64,000 bases of DNA from Ipomoea triloba (Eukaryota; Streptophyta; Magnoliopsida; Solanales; Convolvulaceae), in the NCBI RefSeq assembly GCF_003576645.1, contig NC_044925.1, positions 11,535,990-11,599,989 on the forward strand. Direction: 5' to 3'. The notes below the pieces were generated by a model. That model did no database searches. It worked only from the letters and a program-made list of their open reading frames with translations, and had not been told where the DNA came from. The stretch's first letter is position 1. Each line of letters begins with the position of its first letter. A program made the position numbers and the translations under genes. Shown piece after piece: positions 33,591 through 44,290 of this stretch.

Positions 33591-34326
33591 CTATACTATT
33601 AATAAAAACAATATCCTCAGTTTTAACTTCCCGCCCAAAACAACCTATAATATTATGGTTTGCGTAATATTGTAAAATATGGTAATACAATTCCTATCCC
33701 TAATACAATTGTAAATAAAATTAGAATTCCTAATAAAATATATTCTTCCCTACGTTCCTATTCGTAATACAATTCTAGACTAGAATTACTAATGGTAATA
33801 ATTCAGTATATATATTTCTCTGCAATGCAATCTATATCTATACTATTAATAAAAACAATATCCTCAGTTTTAACTTCCCGCCCAAAACAGACCTATAATA
33901 TTATGGTTTGCGTAATATTGTAAAATATGGTAATACAATTCCTATCCCTAATACAATTGTAAATTAAAATAGAATTCCTAATAAAATATATTCTTCCCTA
34001 CGTTCCTATTCGTAATACAATTCTAGACTAGAATTACTAATGGTAATAATTCAGTATATATATTTCTCTGCAATGCAATCTATATCTATACTATTAATAA
34101 AAACAATATCCTCAATTTTATCTTCCCGCCCAAAACAGACCTATAATATTTTGGTGTGCGTAATATTGTAAAATATGGTAATACAATTCCTATCCCTAAT
34201 ACAATTGTAAATTAAAATAGAATTCCTAATAAAATATATTCTTTCCTACGTTCCTATTCGTAATACAATTCTAGACTAGAATTACTAATGGTAATAATTC
34301 AGTATATATATTTCTCTGCAATGCAA
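33590..34326 (+). repeat. Three tandem copies of a Helitron 5' terminal segment
   Basis: Units at 33590-33836, 33837-34084 and 34085-34326 (about 242-248 bp) each begin TCTATACTATTAATAAAA and end ...TCTGCAATGCAA with or without TCTATA. They differ by several substitutions, so they are not assembly copies of one read. A fourth TCTATACTATTAATAAAA at 34327 starts the Helitron body. Confidence 0.9.
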
Positions 34327-34732
34327 TCTATACTATTAATAAAAACAATATGAAAATTTGGCATAATTCAACCCGCAAGGCCAAACAATTTTCTGAACGA
34401 CATTCGTGCATGCAGGTGTCGGCGCACGAGTCAAGCCTTTTTAAGTTCATTTTGGGATTTAATTTGCCCCCCCCCTGCGCGCGAGAGAGAGCCTCTATGT
34501 TATACAATTCAATAAGCCTTAGAAAAACTCTTGTATAAGTAGTGGTGCAAACCACTTCTCAAACCAATATGGGACAAAAGTTACTTGAAAGGTTTTTCTC
34601 TATATTTTTCTAACTCAAATGGGTCAACTTTGAGAACCAATTTCTCATTCACCCATTATCAGTTTTGAGCGTACAATATATCAATCTTTTCGTCTAACTA
34701 CGAAGAACACGAATCCACTTTGACCTGACCCT

Positions 34733-34961
34733 AATCGAAAGTGGACCCCACATATATTTGTACCACAATATTGCAATCGAAAGTGGACCCCACATATATT
34801 TGTACCACAATATTGCCAGTAAAATGCCATTTTATGCTAATTTTTTTCCAACAGTTATTTGTAAAATGCCATTTTATGCTAATTTTTTTCCAACAGTTAT
34901 TTGTCCAGAAAATATCAACGCTAATTTTTTTCCAACAGTTATTTGTCCAGAAAATATCAAC
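34733..34961. repeat. Three chained exact 42-bp tandem duplications (locus 2)
   Basis: Exact pairs: 34733-34774/34775-34816, 34819-34860/34861-34902, 34878-34919/34920-34961. They have the same unit length and chained layout as loci at 20553 and 40044 but unrelated sequence. Confidence 0.95.
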
Positions 34962-35036
34962 GTGTTGAAGGAAGAAGATGATATATAGTGAAGGGCAATA
35001 TCATCTTCACTATATATAATCTTCTTCCTCCAACAC
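34962..35036. repeat. Inverted repeat (about 31-bp arms)
   Basis: The arm GTGTTGAAGGAAGAAGAT... pairs with ...CTTCTTCCTCCAACAC around an 11-nt loop, with two or three mismatches. It lies inside the non-autonomous Helitron. Confidence 0.8.
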
Positions 35037-35455
35037 AACGCTCGGTCAACCAACAATTACTGAACTGATTATCCCATTACTCCCATGTAATTTTTTTCTA
35101 ATATAGTTATACTTACTGAATATCAAAATATAAGTGTACCTCAAGATCTTGCAATAACTAACCGACAAGTAATTAAATTAATGAATATGATGCAATAATG
35201 TAAATTATCTACCTATTGCATTTATACGCTTATTTTAGAACACTGAATTTTTGTGATATTTGTTGCATGCAAGGAAGACTCATACTATAATTGCATTTAT
35301 ACACTTATTCATACTCATATTCGATGTTATAATTTATATAATTGTATATCAATTCAAATATTTCTTAAAATATTATAACAAATTCATTCCGTGCAACGCA
35401 CGGGTGAAAATACTAGTAATAATAATAATAATAAGCAAGTGATGAGTTTGTCATT

Positions 35456-35456
35456 T

Positions 35457-35509
<53 letters not shown>
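35456..35509. repeat. (AAT)n microsatellite
   Basis: About eighteen AAT units. A related run at 33558-33589 lies on the other side of the Helitron, so they were probably one tract before insertion. Confidence 0.95.
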
Positions 35510-35959
35510 TGAAAATAATTAACAAAAATTGTTTTAGAATATAATTTAATAAGAGTTAAATAAAAAATAATAATTAACTTATGTCCTTAAAAAAAGTATA
35601 GATGATACCCAAATTTTATAATTATTTATTAATAAGAGTTTATCTTCTTGTTGTATTTAAAGGTTGAAATAATACAATACACTCATACCCTTAAATGTCT
35701 TTTTACATTCAATCAGCTACTAGTAAACAGTTAATTTACCAAACAGTTTTTTATAACCCGCTAATACAACCAGCTGGTCAAACCAGTTAACGCAATCAGC
35801 CATCAACTACTAACTAAACCAATCAGCTATCAGCTATTAGCTGTTTGCCAAACACCCCCATAACATTATGGATCTTAGATCAAAATGATAAGGTATAGAA
35901 TTCATACTCCATAAGACACCAACAATCTCAACATAAAATTCATACACATGTTATATATT

Positions 35960-36220
35960 TGTTATGTAATCAAAGGAAATTGCAAGCAACAACAAGAATG
36001 GAGTGCAAGAACAATAATAAGAAGAATTGCAAGAGAGAATGGAGAGAAGGGAATTTCTTATTAATCTCTTCAAATAGGTACATTTACAAATGAAGTACAT
36101 AGGCCTATATATACGCAACAACATTAACCCTTCGATACTCCAAAGGACACTTGAGTTTTCATATGTCCAGAAATACAATAATTGAGATAATGGCCACACA
36201 TTATTATTATATTCATAACA
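35960..36220 (-). repeat. 3' LTR of the copia element
   Basis: 261 bp; TG...CA ends. On the minus strand this is the downstream LTR, next to the polypurine tract. Confidence 0.93.
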
Positions 36221-36233
36221 CTCCCCCTTGGCC
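36221..36233 (-). other. Polypurine tract
   Basis: GGCCAAGGGGGAG on the minus strand lies immediately before the LTR and would prime plus-strand DNA synthesis. Two diverged copies of a CGTTAAAAACCTTGCTAG-like block follow at 36256-36410, a feature shared with the tail at 9132-9345. Confidence 0.85.
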
Positions 36234-36779
36234 ATTATCTTATCATATCCATGTCTCGTTAAAAACCTTGCTAGAAAAACGCTGTGGGAAAAACCTAGCC
36301 AAGGGAAAAAGAGTACATGATATGTCTAATTATGTGATGCACTAGTTGGCTCATCAAAAACCTTACGCTAAGAAAACCCAGTGGGAAAAAACTTAGCTAA
36401 GGGAAAAAGAGTACAACCATAACCCCAACATAAACTTCAGGGCATAATATTCATGATTCATTATGCTTCCCCTGAAGATAACATTCTACAAATTCTTTAT
36501 TTTAAACTTCCAAAATGTAGAGGGATTTTGTAAACAATCATGTTCAACTATCAATGGGGTGAATATATTTCATAATAATTGCGTGACTCTTTTAGAGCTC
36601 ACATGGGTATAATACCGACATTATAATGTCTAGTAAAAAAATTTTCATAATATACTCATTCATTAGTGCAACACGATTTTTATTGTCTCCTTATTAGATA
36701 ATGGGGGTAAATTATAATACAACTAGTTTTGGGACTTGGCATCACGGGGATACAATAATAATAGCCAGTACCCAAGTAG

Positions 36780-39080
36780 CCCATTATATAATGGCTTGTC
36801 TAAATAGCCCATCAAAACCATTTATTGGCTAACTGGTGTATAGAATTCCATTAAGGAAATACTCGATCATTAAATCGAGATAATACTTAGCTTTTCCAAG
36901 CTTTTCATTTCAAAATCTCCGTCTTTAGATATGAGCTAACATCATTAAGCTTTTTATTTATTTCATTGATGTTTATACCATCAATATTGACTGAGATAAG
37001 TTCATTAGTAACTCTTTATTGAACACACAATGGTACATATTATTCATTCTTCACGAGGATAATAACTCCATTCGCAACTCTTTAAAGAGTACATAATGAC
37101 ACATAATATATTCATATTCCCTTCTTCAGAAGGGAAAATACTCAGTCTGTTTCAGGTCATATATAGACCTTAAAATCCATCATGGATTTCTAAATATACT
37201 GTCCAATGACCCATCTTTATGCGGTCATGACATTTATCATATATAATCCAATGACCCATCTTATGCGGTCATGATATTCGTTAACTGCATATTATTAACT
37301 GCCAATGATATTAATAAGCGAAACTTATTGCCATCCATTTATACTAGATATGGGAGAGTATATCAATTATGGGTATCTGTGTAAACTCATGAGCTCCAAG
37401 CCTCGCTTTTATCACATCATATCATTATTCTTTTTCATACCAACACCTATTCAATGGTGTGTAAACATAATTTAGAGAATAGCGAGCTGAGCTTTTTGCC
37501 TTCCTTAATTGCTCCTTTTATTTATCAAATGATTAGGCCAATTCCCGTGCCTAACTCTGGATCTAGATAGAGCAATTTATACAGGCAATTGAGTTGTCGA
37601 CAACATTTTCATAAATTTTCTCCCATAACCATAATAATTCATGGCAATTTCAAAATCAACCAGATGATAAACATTTCCCATCAATATTCAAATCTGGTCG
37701 TTTCGCATCCCAGTATTAATTATTTGGTGCACCACTGGGTATTTCGTCCTTTGACGAATGTCTCTTAAAAACATCATTTATCAATAGGTATATCAATAGA
37801 TATACATTTGGCAGATATTAATTATTTACTGAACATTCAGTTCAATCAATCTAGTATGTGGGTTTTTGAAGATCCTTTCATTTTTATGAAATTTTCTCGG
37901 CATTCAATTTTCAAAATAATTTGGGCTTATATCTCCCCCTAATGCCGTGAAAATGATCTTCATGCAGTCAGCGTATCAAATAATCTCCATATAATGGGCT
38001 CTAGGTATTTTTATAATACATGGATATTTATAATAAACATGTATACATAGCTTTATTTAATAGCCTGTAGAGATACGCAATGATGTGATAATAAAATAGA
38101 CTGCATATTAATAAAACACAGATAGATTTGGAAAATATTTACCACGTACTAGATGTAAGGGGTATGTCAGATTTCAAAAAATAGTATTATATCGAATTTA
38201 ATCTCACCAATATATAATTTCAATTTAAGCATGCTTCATATGGGAGACTACTAGTTGACATATATACGATGTCCTATATATTATTTCAAATCTGACATTT
38301 CAATATTTAGCCCAAAGTGACCAATCACTCAATTCATAATTCAAAATATTTTGGGTCTTTAAATCGCAATATATGATATACTCAAATATATGCAATCATA
38401 TAATGTATATGACCAAAAAGATAAAACATATACATAATTTAAGAGCAATAATTTGGCAAACCAAAGTGGAATTATGAGTAAGGTATATAAGATTCCACAT
38501 CATCTCATAAAATTCCAAAATAACTTTAATCAAAATTAAAACAATTAAAGTGAAAGTCATTTTACTTATATAATAGGATGTCAATCGATTTTCTCAATTT
38601 ATGAGAAATCATCATATCATTATCATCACATATTCAGGATGATCTATTCAATCGTGCCAAATCTTAAAATTATTCAAATCAGTAAACTTTTAGTTTACAA
38701 TAAGATTGATTTCAATGGCACTCATTCCAGTGCAATATAAACATGAGGAAAAAACAGGGGAATTTTTCAATACACATTTCTTCCCTGATATTGCATTTGT
38801 AATTCAAAAGAATTCTCAATTCCTTTCTTTTATAGTCTCAACATGACATTCGTCATTACAAACATTCAAATTCAATAAATTTTTATGAGAGTTCGGAGGG
38901 AACAACGCATTACAATTTTCAATAAATTTGTTCCTCCAGGCAATAATATATTGGCTCATTAAGAGCTTTCAATCATTTCATACTACCAAACATTATAGTA
39001 ACAAATTCCTCATGTTTTCAATGTGAGGCAACACTTTGCACTTGCATTGTATGTGTGGCTCCACTATACACAACACATAC
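36780..39080 (-). pseudogene. Degenerate copia polyprotein (pre-integrase to RT)
   Basis: Minus-strand translation, with many stops and frame changes, preserves recognisable copia blocks. These are a SGATHT-like protease/pre-integrase boundary near 39050; FPPNSHKNLLNL near 38870-38910; an integrase-RT linker ending TALGGDI near 37920-38010; an RT block KARLGAHEFTQIP near 37370-37410; and an RT C-terminal block LGKAKYYLDLMIEYFLNGIL near 36850-36900. These are fossils of the gag-pol enzymes for reverse transcription and integration. No long reading frame remains. Confidence 0.7.
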
Positions 39081-40020
39081 ATTTTTCTCAACTTTCTTGA
39101 TCCAATCAAGAGTAATGATGTATTCATTTGCTTCTTTGAAGCATATATCCTTCAAGGATTAGGCATCACATGATTTATCAAGATTCACATCCAATATGAT
39201 ATTTGGAGATAGCATATGCCAAACAAGCATAATACAATTTTATCCCATGATTTTCATATCAAAATAACTTCCATTTATAGCATATGGGATAAAATTTATG
39301 GCCTATAGCAAAATATTTATTATGCTAAATTTTATTTCATGCTAATTCACACGGCCATAGCACAAGAGAGCAAATTGTGACACAAAAATAATGGTCACCT
39401 AATGTTCATAGCATTTACCATACAATATAGTAATTTCTAAAATGCTCATCATAGTATTTTATATTTCAATCATGCTCTCAAAATATAATCATCAATTAGA
39501 TGCAAGGATATAAATCATATTTTTATCATGCCATAATGATAATTTTAGGGAATATGATCATGCCAAATATATGACAAGTGCACATAATAATCATTTGCAC
39601 ATATTATGTACCAAATATTCATACCATATACCATATACAAGTATCTTATACCTATTATCAAATAAAGGTACTAAGAATACGAAGTTTCGAATATTAAAGG
39701 GCAATAATGCACCACCCTATACATACGCATATACTAATAAATATTTCAGGTATATGTGAATACGTATGCGCACACTCGTTCAGATACATACTATGGTTTC
39801 ATGTGAATGCACTATGCAAGATGTTTCACAAATATATATTTTAATTCACATATGCCAATTAACATATAAGATTAATATATGTGAATACATAGTTACATAT
39901 CCATAACCTGTAATATTTGCATGAATTCACACTTCACAGTATAAAATGTTTATACTCTTTGTGATAAATATATAATTTTGATTCACATGAATATATATAC
40001 AGTATGTAGGCATAGATAAT
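39081..40020 (-). other. Copia interior without recognisable domains
   Basis: AT-rich element sequence in gag/UTR position. No protein domain could be read, and many stops occur on both strands. Confidence 0.5.
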
Positions 40021-40043
40021 GGCAAACCTTATCGGAGTATGGT

Positions 40044-40244
40044 CAAATCTCCGATATTATATTCCAGTATTTAATTTCCTGTTTGCAAATCTCCGATATT
40101 ATATTCCAGTATTTAATTTCCTGTTTGCGAGCTGCCATACTTATATTCCAGTATTTAATTTCCTGTTTGCGAGCTGCCATACTCGGTGCAATATAGTAGC
40201 TCTCCTGTTTGCGAGCTGCCATACTCGGTGCAATATAGTAGCTC
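40044..40244. repeat. Three chained exact 42-bp tandem duplications (locus 3)
   Basis: Exact pairs: 40044-40085/40086-40127, 40099-40140/40141-40182, 40161-40202/40203-40244. Each pair begins inside the second copy of the previous one. Confidence 0.95.
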
Positions 40245-40534
40245 CTTGCTGCCACCAAATAAACAAATATATATTAAATAATATATATGTCTATATCTAG
40301 GGAGTAATAGTTTAGGAGACAGTCAAAAGTAGGCTGCAATATTTTCAGCCGAAAATTGGGGTCAATAGCATCATGTGACACCCTTTCTTTGTTTTATTCT
40401 CTGTCTTTAATTTTTTCCCCTTTTTCCTGTGAAACAAAAAACAACACTGCAGTCATTCTATTTTTCTTTCTTTACCACCAACTCCACTTTCTTTATAAAA
40501 TAATATTCATAGGGAAGGAGATTAGCTTTTAGCA

Positions 40535-40536
<2 letters not shown>

Positions 40537-40590
<54 letters not shown>
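40537..40590. repeat. (TA)n microsatellite
   Basis: About 27 TA units within the copia interior. Confidence 0.95.
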
Positions 40591-40595
<5 letters not shown>

Positions 40596-40854
40596 TTGGA
40601 TAATGGGAAATGATGATAAGATTCTGCACTTCCTGTACATCAATTAGACTCCCACTTTTCTTTTGTTTATTAATTCCAAGGTTTTTGTCTCCATTCACAG
40701 TGATGTATAGCACTCCAAGCTCGACTTTCCAAGCAGGTCTAATATTGAGAGAGGTGGTTTACTGATCTTCGACAATGGAGAGAGGCCTACTGTGTCGAGT
40801 GAAGCACTTAAATTCATCCTGCAAATATAACATCAGAAAATTTCTCGAATCCTC

Positions 40855-41380
40855 CGTCAAAGACCAGATCGGCTGCCGTTGACCGAGCTCGCCGGGAGAG
40901 AACCAGCTGCAGGTTCGCCGGTTGGATCATCGACGAAGGAGGAGTCCAGCCGCACTTCGTCGTTGTGTCACCACCGCCGGAGGAGGTCACGATCACCATC
41001 TACGACCACGCCGTCGGTCACCGGAAGAACTCATGGCCGCCGGTTCACCAACAACACTCTCGTCGACCGGTCAGATCACGGGAAACGATCGCCGGTGAGA
41101 GAGGGAGAAGACCACGCCGCCGGTTGACCTCGCAGCTGTATAGTCATCGCCATCTGGGCTGTTTCGCCGGCGGGAGAAGGAAGGGAAGAAGGCGAAGGTG
41201 CTAGTTGTTGATCTGCCGATAAAGAGGTCGCGGATCGGTCAGGCTTTTGCCGTCGTCCAGTCACCATCCGAACTTTCGGCGTTCTTCCCAACACACCGCC
41301 GTTTACCGCTGTTATGGTCGGTTAAGCTCTCCGCTTCTAAACACACCATCGACTATCGTCTACAATCATAGCCGCCGATC
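40855..41380. other. GC-rich insert inside the copia 5' untranslated region
   Basis: About 0.5 kb is rich in CCG/CGG-containing text, in sharp contrast with the AT-rich element around it. In element orientation it lies between the primer site and the gag region. Both strands have short open frames (for example plus 40879-41127 and minus 41076-41294), rich in Pro/Arg/Ser, without a recognised domain. It may be a captured host fragment or a family-specific leader. Confidence 0.45.
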
Positions 41381-41522
41381 CGAAATAAGGGATGAACCCA
41401 GAAATGGAAACTAAGCCTTAGAGATGAATCTAAGTTCATTCCAGATCTTTGATCTATCAAAGGTATGAAATGTGGAGCAATTCGTGCAATTGCAATTTCT
41501 ACAGACAATACATGAAAGAGCA

Positions 41523-41539
41523 CTATCGTGCTGATAACG
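41523..41539 (-). other. Candidate primer-binding site region
   Basis: On the minus strand CGTTATCAGCACGATAG directly follows the 5' LTR, the position of a primer-binding site. The match to a specific tRNA was not established by eye. Confidence 0.45.
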
Positions 41540-41800
41540 TGTTATGTAATCAAAGGAAATTGCAAGCAACAACAAGAATGGAGTGCAAGAACAATAACAA
41601 GAAGAATTGCAAGAGAGAATGGAGAGAAGGGAATTTCTTATTAATCTCTTCAAATAGGTACATTTACAAATGAAGTACATAGGCCTATATATACGCAACA
41701 ACATTAACCCTTCGATACTCTAAAGGACACTTGAGTCTTCATATGTCCAGAAATACAATAATTGCGATAATGGCCACACATTATTATTATATTCATAACA
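41540..41800 (-). repeat. 5' LTR of the copia element
   Basis: 261 bp; four substitutions relative to the partner LTR. On the minus strand it is the upstream, promoter-bearing LTR. Confidence 0.93.
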
Positions 41801-41805
41801 ATATT

Positions 41806-43071
41806 TACTTATTTTTCAAATCTAATTTAGGTACAAAATTTGTGTTTATAGGCATAAAATTTCATAACACAAACACAGAAATGCATAACATAAAATGCAA
41901 CTACTAATTGTTTCAGGCACAAAATCATACTTTTAAGTTACAGAATTCTATAATGCAAGACACAAAAACTCACAACATAAAATACATACACATGCACCAG
42001 GTTCCAGCATTGTGAACCCTAGTTAATGGTAAAATAAGGATTGCCTTGTATAAAAGGGACTGTTATTACTAAATAAAAAAAAACCAATTTAAAATTTCCT
42101 AATTCATAGCCCTATTCCATACCAAATAGATATAGTCATGATCAAGGTTCCGGTTTTGTTTCCTCAAATGGCTAAATTGGAACCAGGACCTTATATTAAG
42201 AAACATGGCTTGTGTGCTATAAATAATAATATAGTATATGGTATATATATAATATATAATATGGAGTATCTAATATATATGTATAATATATATATATACA
42301 CACACATACACACTCCGTATATAATATGGGCAGTGGGAGTAAACCAGAATGCATGTTTAGCATATGGAATGTGATTATGTGACGAAGAAGTTTTCAAGAA
42401 TGCATGTTTACGGTTTACCACCTGGCTATTTTTTTTTTTTTTTTTTGTTTTGGTTCTAGAGTCGACGGTTCCGGTTCTAGAATTTCCTATACCGGATTGG
42501 ATTTTGGTTCCGGTTCGATTCTAATCGTGGTTATATCTAAATAAATAGTATATAATACCTAGCTAACCCTAATTCATAATTCCATAGCCTCCCCTCTCCC
42601 TCTCTCGTCTACCCATCTCTTTCTCACTTAACGCAACTTTACTTGCGCCGCCCTTTGATGCAGATCCAACCTCTATGATGAACAGTTGTGACTTAATAGA
42701 TATGTAGTAGTGATTTGATAATCTTTCAGGAGTAAGTTACCATAATTTATGTTATAATTAAGATTTAATAAATATACCATAATGACTTAATATACTTGTA
42801 TGTGGTTTTACAAACCTATAATAATAAATTTATAGATCTAAGAGATGTCTCAATGAATATGTAATAGTACCTTAATGGATTTTAAATTCATTTTTCAAAC
42901 GACTTTAAGTTCATTTAAAAACTAAAAATTAAAAAAAAAAAGAAGGAGATCAATGTGTCATTTATTTTAGTGATACATTTTTTATATTAATTTTATTTAT
43001 TAAAAAAAAGAGAACAAAAGTTTTATAAAATTTAAAGAGAAAAGTTTGGTTATATAATATACTAGTATTTT
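41806..43071. other. Unassigned AT-rich stretch
   Basis: No gene recognised. Contains TA-rich tracts (42240-42310), a poly-T run (42429-42446), and a short repeated GGTTCCGGTTC theme (42466-42525) of the kind seen in LTR leaders. Confidence 0.4.
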
Positions 43072-43620
43072 ACTCTTGCGATGCACGGACTACAAATTAG
43101 TTGTTCATTTAACGTGTTATTTTAGTGTAGATACATGTAACTTTAGATGTGGTAAATAAATAGTATACATATGAGTTAATATAACTTAAATTAATATTTA
43201 AGCCACAAATGTAAAATTGACTAATGAAAAAGGAAATTCTTTTATTATTTACAAATTATTAAAAACTTCATAGTAAACAACATTAGTTGTTGAATTTTCA
43301 CTGTTGTTCTGATCATAACAAATTAGAATTTTTAAATCCTTAGGATTGCTCACCCTAGACGCAACCACATATAGTTGTCCATGCACAAATACTTTAAATG
43401 TTTTATTGAAATTATTAAATTGATTATGAAATATATATTTAAACTTAAAAAATACATAATTGGTATTTATGTTCGAATTAGGTTTACTTCCCGGTTAATA
43501 AATTTTATTCTCTAAAGTGAACCTTTCGAATTTACAATTTGTAACAGTAATGAGTCTAGAAATGAAAATAATTCCAAATTAAATTTTTTTAAACATGTTT
43601 AAAAAGACTTTATGGTAAAC
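43072..43620 (-). pseudogene. 3' end and helicase C-terminal tail of a second Helitron
   Basis: The minus-strand 3' terminus (hairpin CGTGC/ATC/GCAAG, then AGTAAAATACTAG and T) is at plus 43072. At about 43256-43400 the minus strand encodes the last 45 or so residues of the Helitron helicase, including VFVHGQLYVVASRVSNPK and the ending NVVYYEVF. They closely resemble the tail of the intact-like gene ending at 29863. A second, shorter NVVYHKVF-like tail lies near 43600. The rest of the gene is missing. Confidence 0.75.
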
Positions 43621-43660
43621 AACATTTGTATTTGAATTACAAAAAATAAATAAAAAAATA

Positions 43661-43664
<4 letters not shown>

Positions 43665-43706
<42 letters not shown>
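43665..43706. repeat. (CATA)n(TA)n microsatellite
   Basis: A short dinucleotide run directly right of the Helitron tail. Confidence 0.9.
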
Positions 43707-43710
<4 letters not shown>

Positions 43711-43714
43711 TGGT

Positions 43715-44290
43715 CTAGAAGAGGCCCAACCAGCAGCCCAACTTCATAAATGAATTAATTCCACAACTGAACCCAATATGGTTAGCCCATAACCTACACC
43801 CGACCCAATGCTTCGCTATATATAGCAAGCAGATCTGGCAACTCCACCCACTCCCTTCCAGAGTTCCAGATGCATCTGTAGCTCATCTCTTAGCCAGGTT
43901 TAGAACTCCCTCGCCAAAACGCCTATAATCTGTAGTAATGTTGAAGCTGTTATTGATCTTTGATGCACGATTCACAGAGAAGAAATATTCAGTTTTGCAG
44001 AATATGGGTAAATATCACCGAATAATCACTGGGTTTTTTATGTATGAACTGTGATAGCAATAGCTTACATCTCTGGTATATTTATTGAATAAATATTGTT
44101 TATTTAAATTGATTACATTTCTAATATGAAATTTGAGACTAACTCTCGGTATTTTAATTATATGTTATTTCTGTGCATGTAGATTTGGGATTCTAAAATC
44201 CCCAAATCGGAGCTGTAAAGTGCAATCTGGAACCGAGAACTGTACATGCACGGGTAAACAAATGTAGAAGGTACTTTTTTTTCCTAGCTT
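43715..44290 (+). promoter_or_regulatory. Promoter-like region with TATA box and unidentified first exon
   Basis: GGCCCAAC and AGCCCAAC (43722-43742) resemble GGGCC/site II promoter elements. CTATATATAGC at about 43815-43825 is a good TATA box. About 30 bp downstream begins a pyrimidine-rich, 5'-UTR-like stretch, then ATG at 43939 with a short frame (MLKLLLIFDARF...) that meets a possible GGTAAATA donor at about 44008. No downstream exon with homology was recognised, so it may be a non-coding or truncated transcript. Confidence 0.35.

Larger units (their letters stand above)
34327..35416 (+). mobile_element. Non-autonomous Helitron, plus strand
   Basis: Starts TCTATACTATTAATAAAA after an A. 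Ends with hairpin CCGTGC/AAC/GCACGG, then GTGAAAATACTAG at 35416, followed by T. Both sides are TAA microsatellite. It has no recognisable coding sequence. The interior includes a poly-C run (34470), chained 42-bp duplications (34733-34961) and a hairpin (34962-35036). Confidence 0.85.
33358..35859. mobile_element. Tourist/PIF-like MITE split by a microsatellite and a Helitron
   Basis: Left terminus GGGGTGTTTGG (33358-33368) and right terminus CCAAACACCCCC (35848-35859) are inverted repeats. ATA occurs immediately outside both ends, compatible with a 3-bp duplication. The subterminal TTGGCTTATAAGC and CAGCTATTAGCTG text is typical of Tourist-type MITEs. The interior holds TAA microsatellites and the Helitron segment 33590-35416. 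Superfamily assignment is inference from the termini. Confidence 0.65.
35955..41805 (-). mobile_element. Complete Ty1-copia element with young LTRs and decayed interior
   Basis: Two 261-bp LTRs (35960-36220 and 41540-41800) begin TGTTATG and end CATAACA in plus orientation. They differ at only four positions (about 1.5%). ATATT flanks the element on both sides (35955-35959, 41801-41805). The purine tract GGCCAAGGGGGAG next to the left LTR, read on the minus strand, fixes the orientation. The interior of about 5.3 kb contains strongly degraded copia polyprotein blocks in the correct order on the minus strand. It has many stops and frameshifts. Confidence 0.92.

Noticed and set aside
37202..37275. 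Imperfect repeat of CCAATGACCCATCTT as another 42-bp duplication
   Set aside because: The copies differ and the offset is about 46 bp, so it is an ordinary diverged repeat.
40879..41294. Host protein-coding gene in the GC-rich copia insert
   Set aside because: Open frames exist on both strands but none shows a recognisable domain, and all end within about 80 codons.
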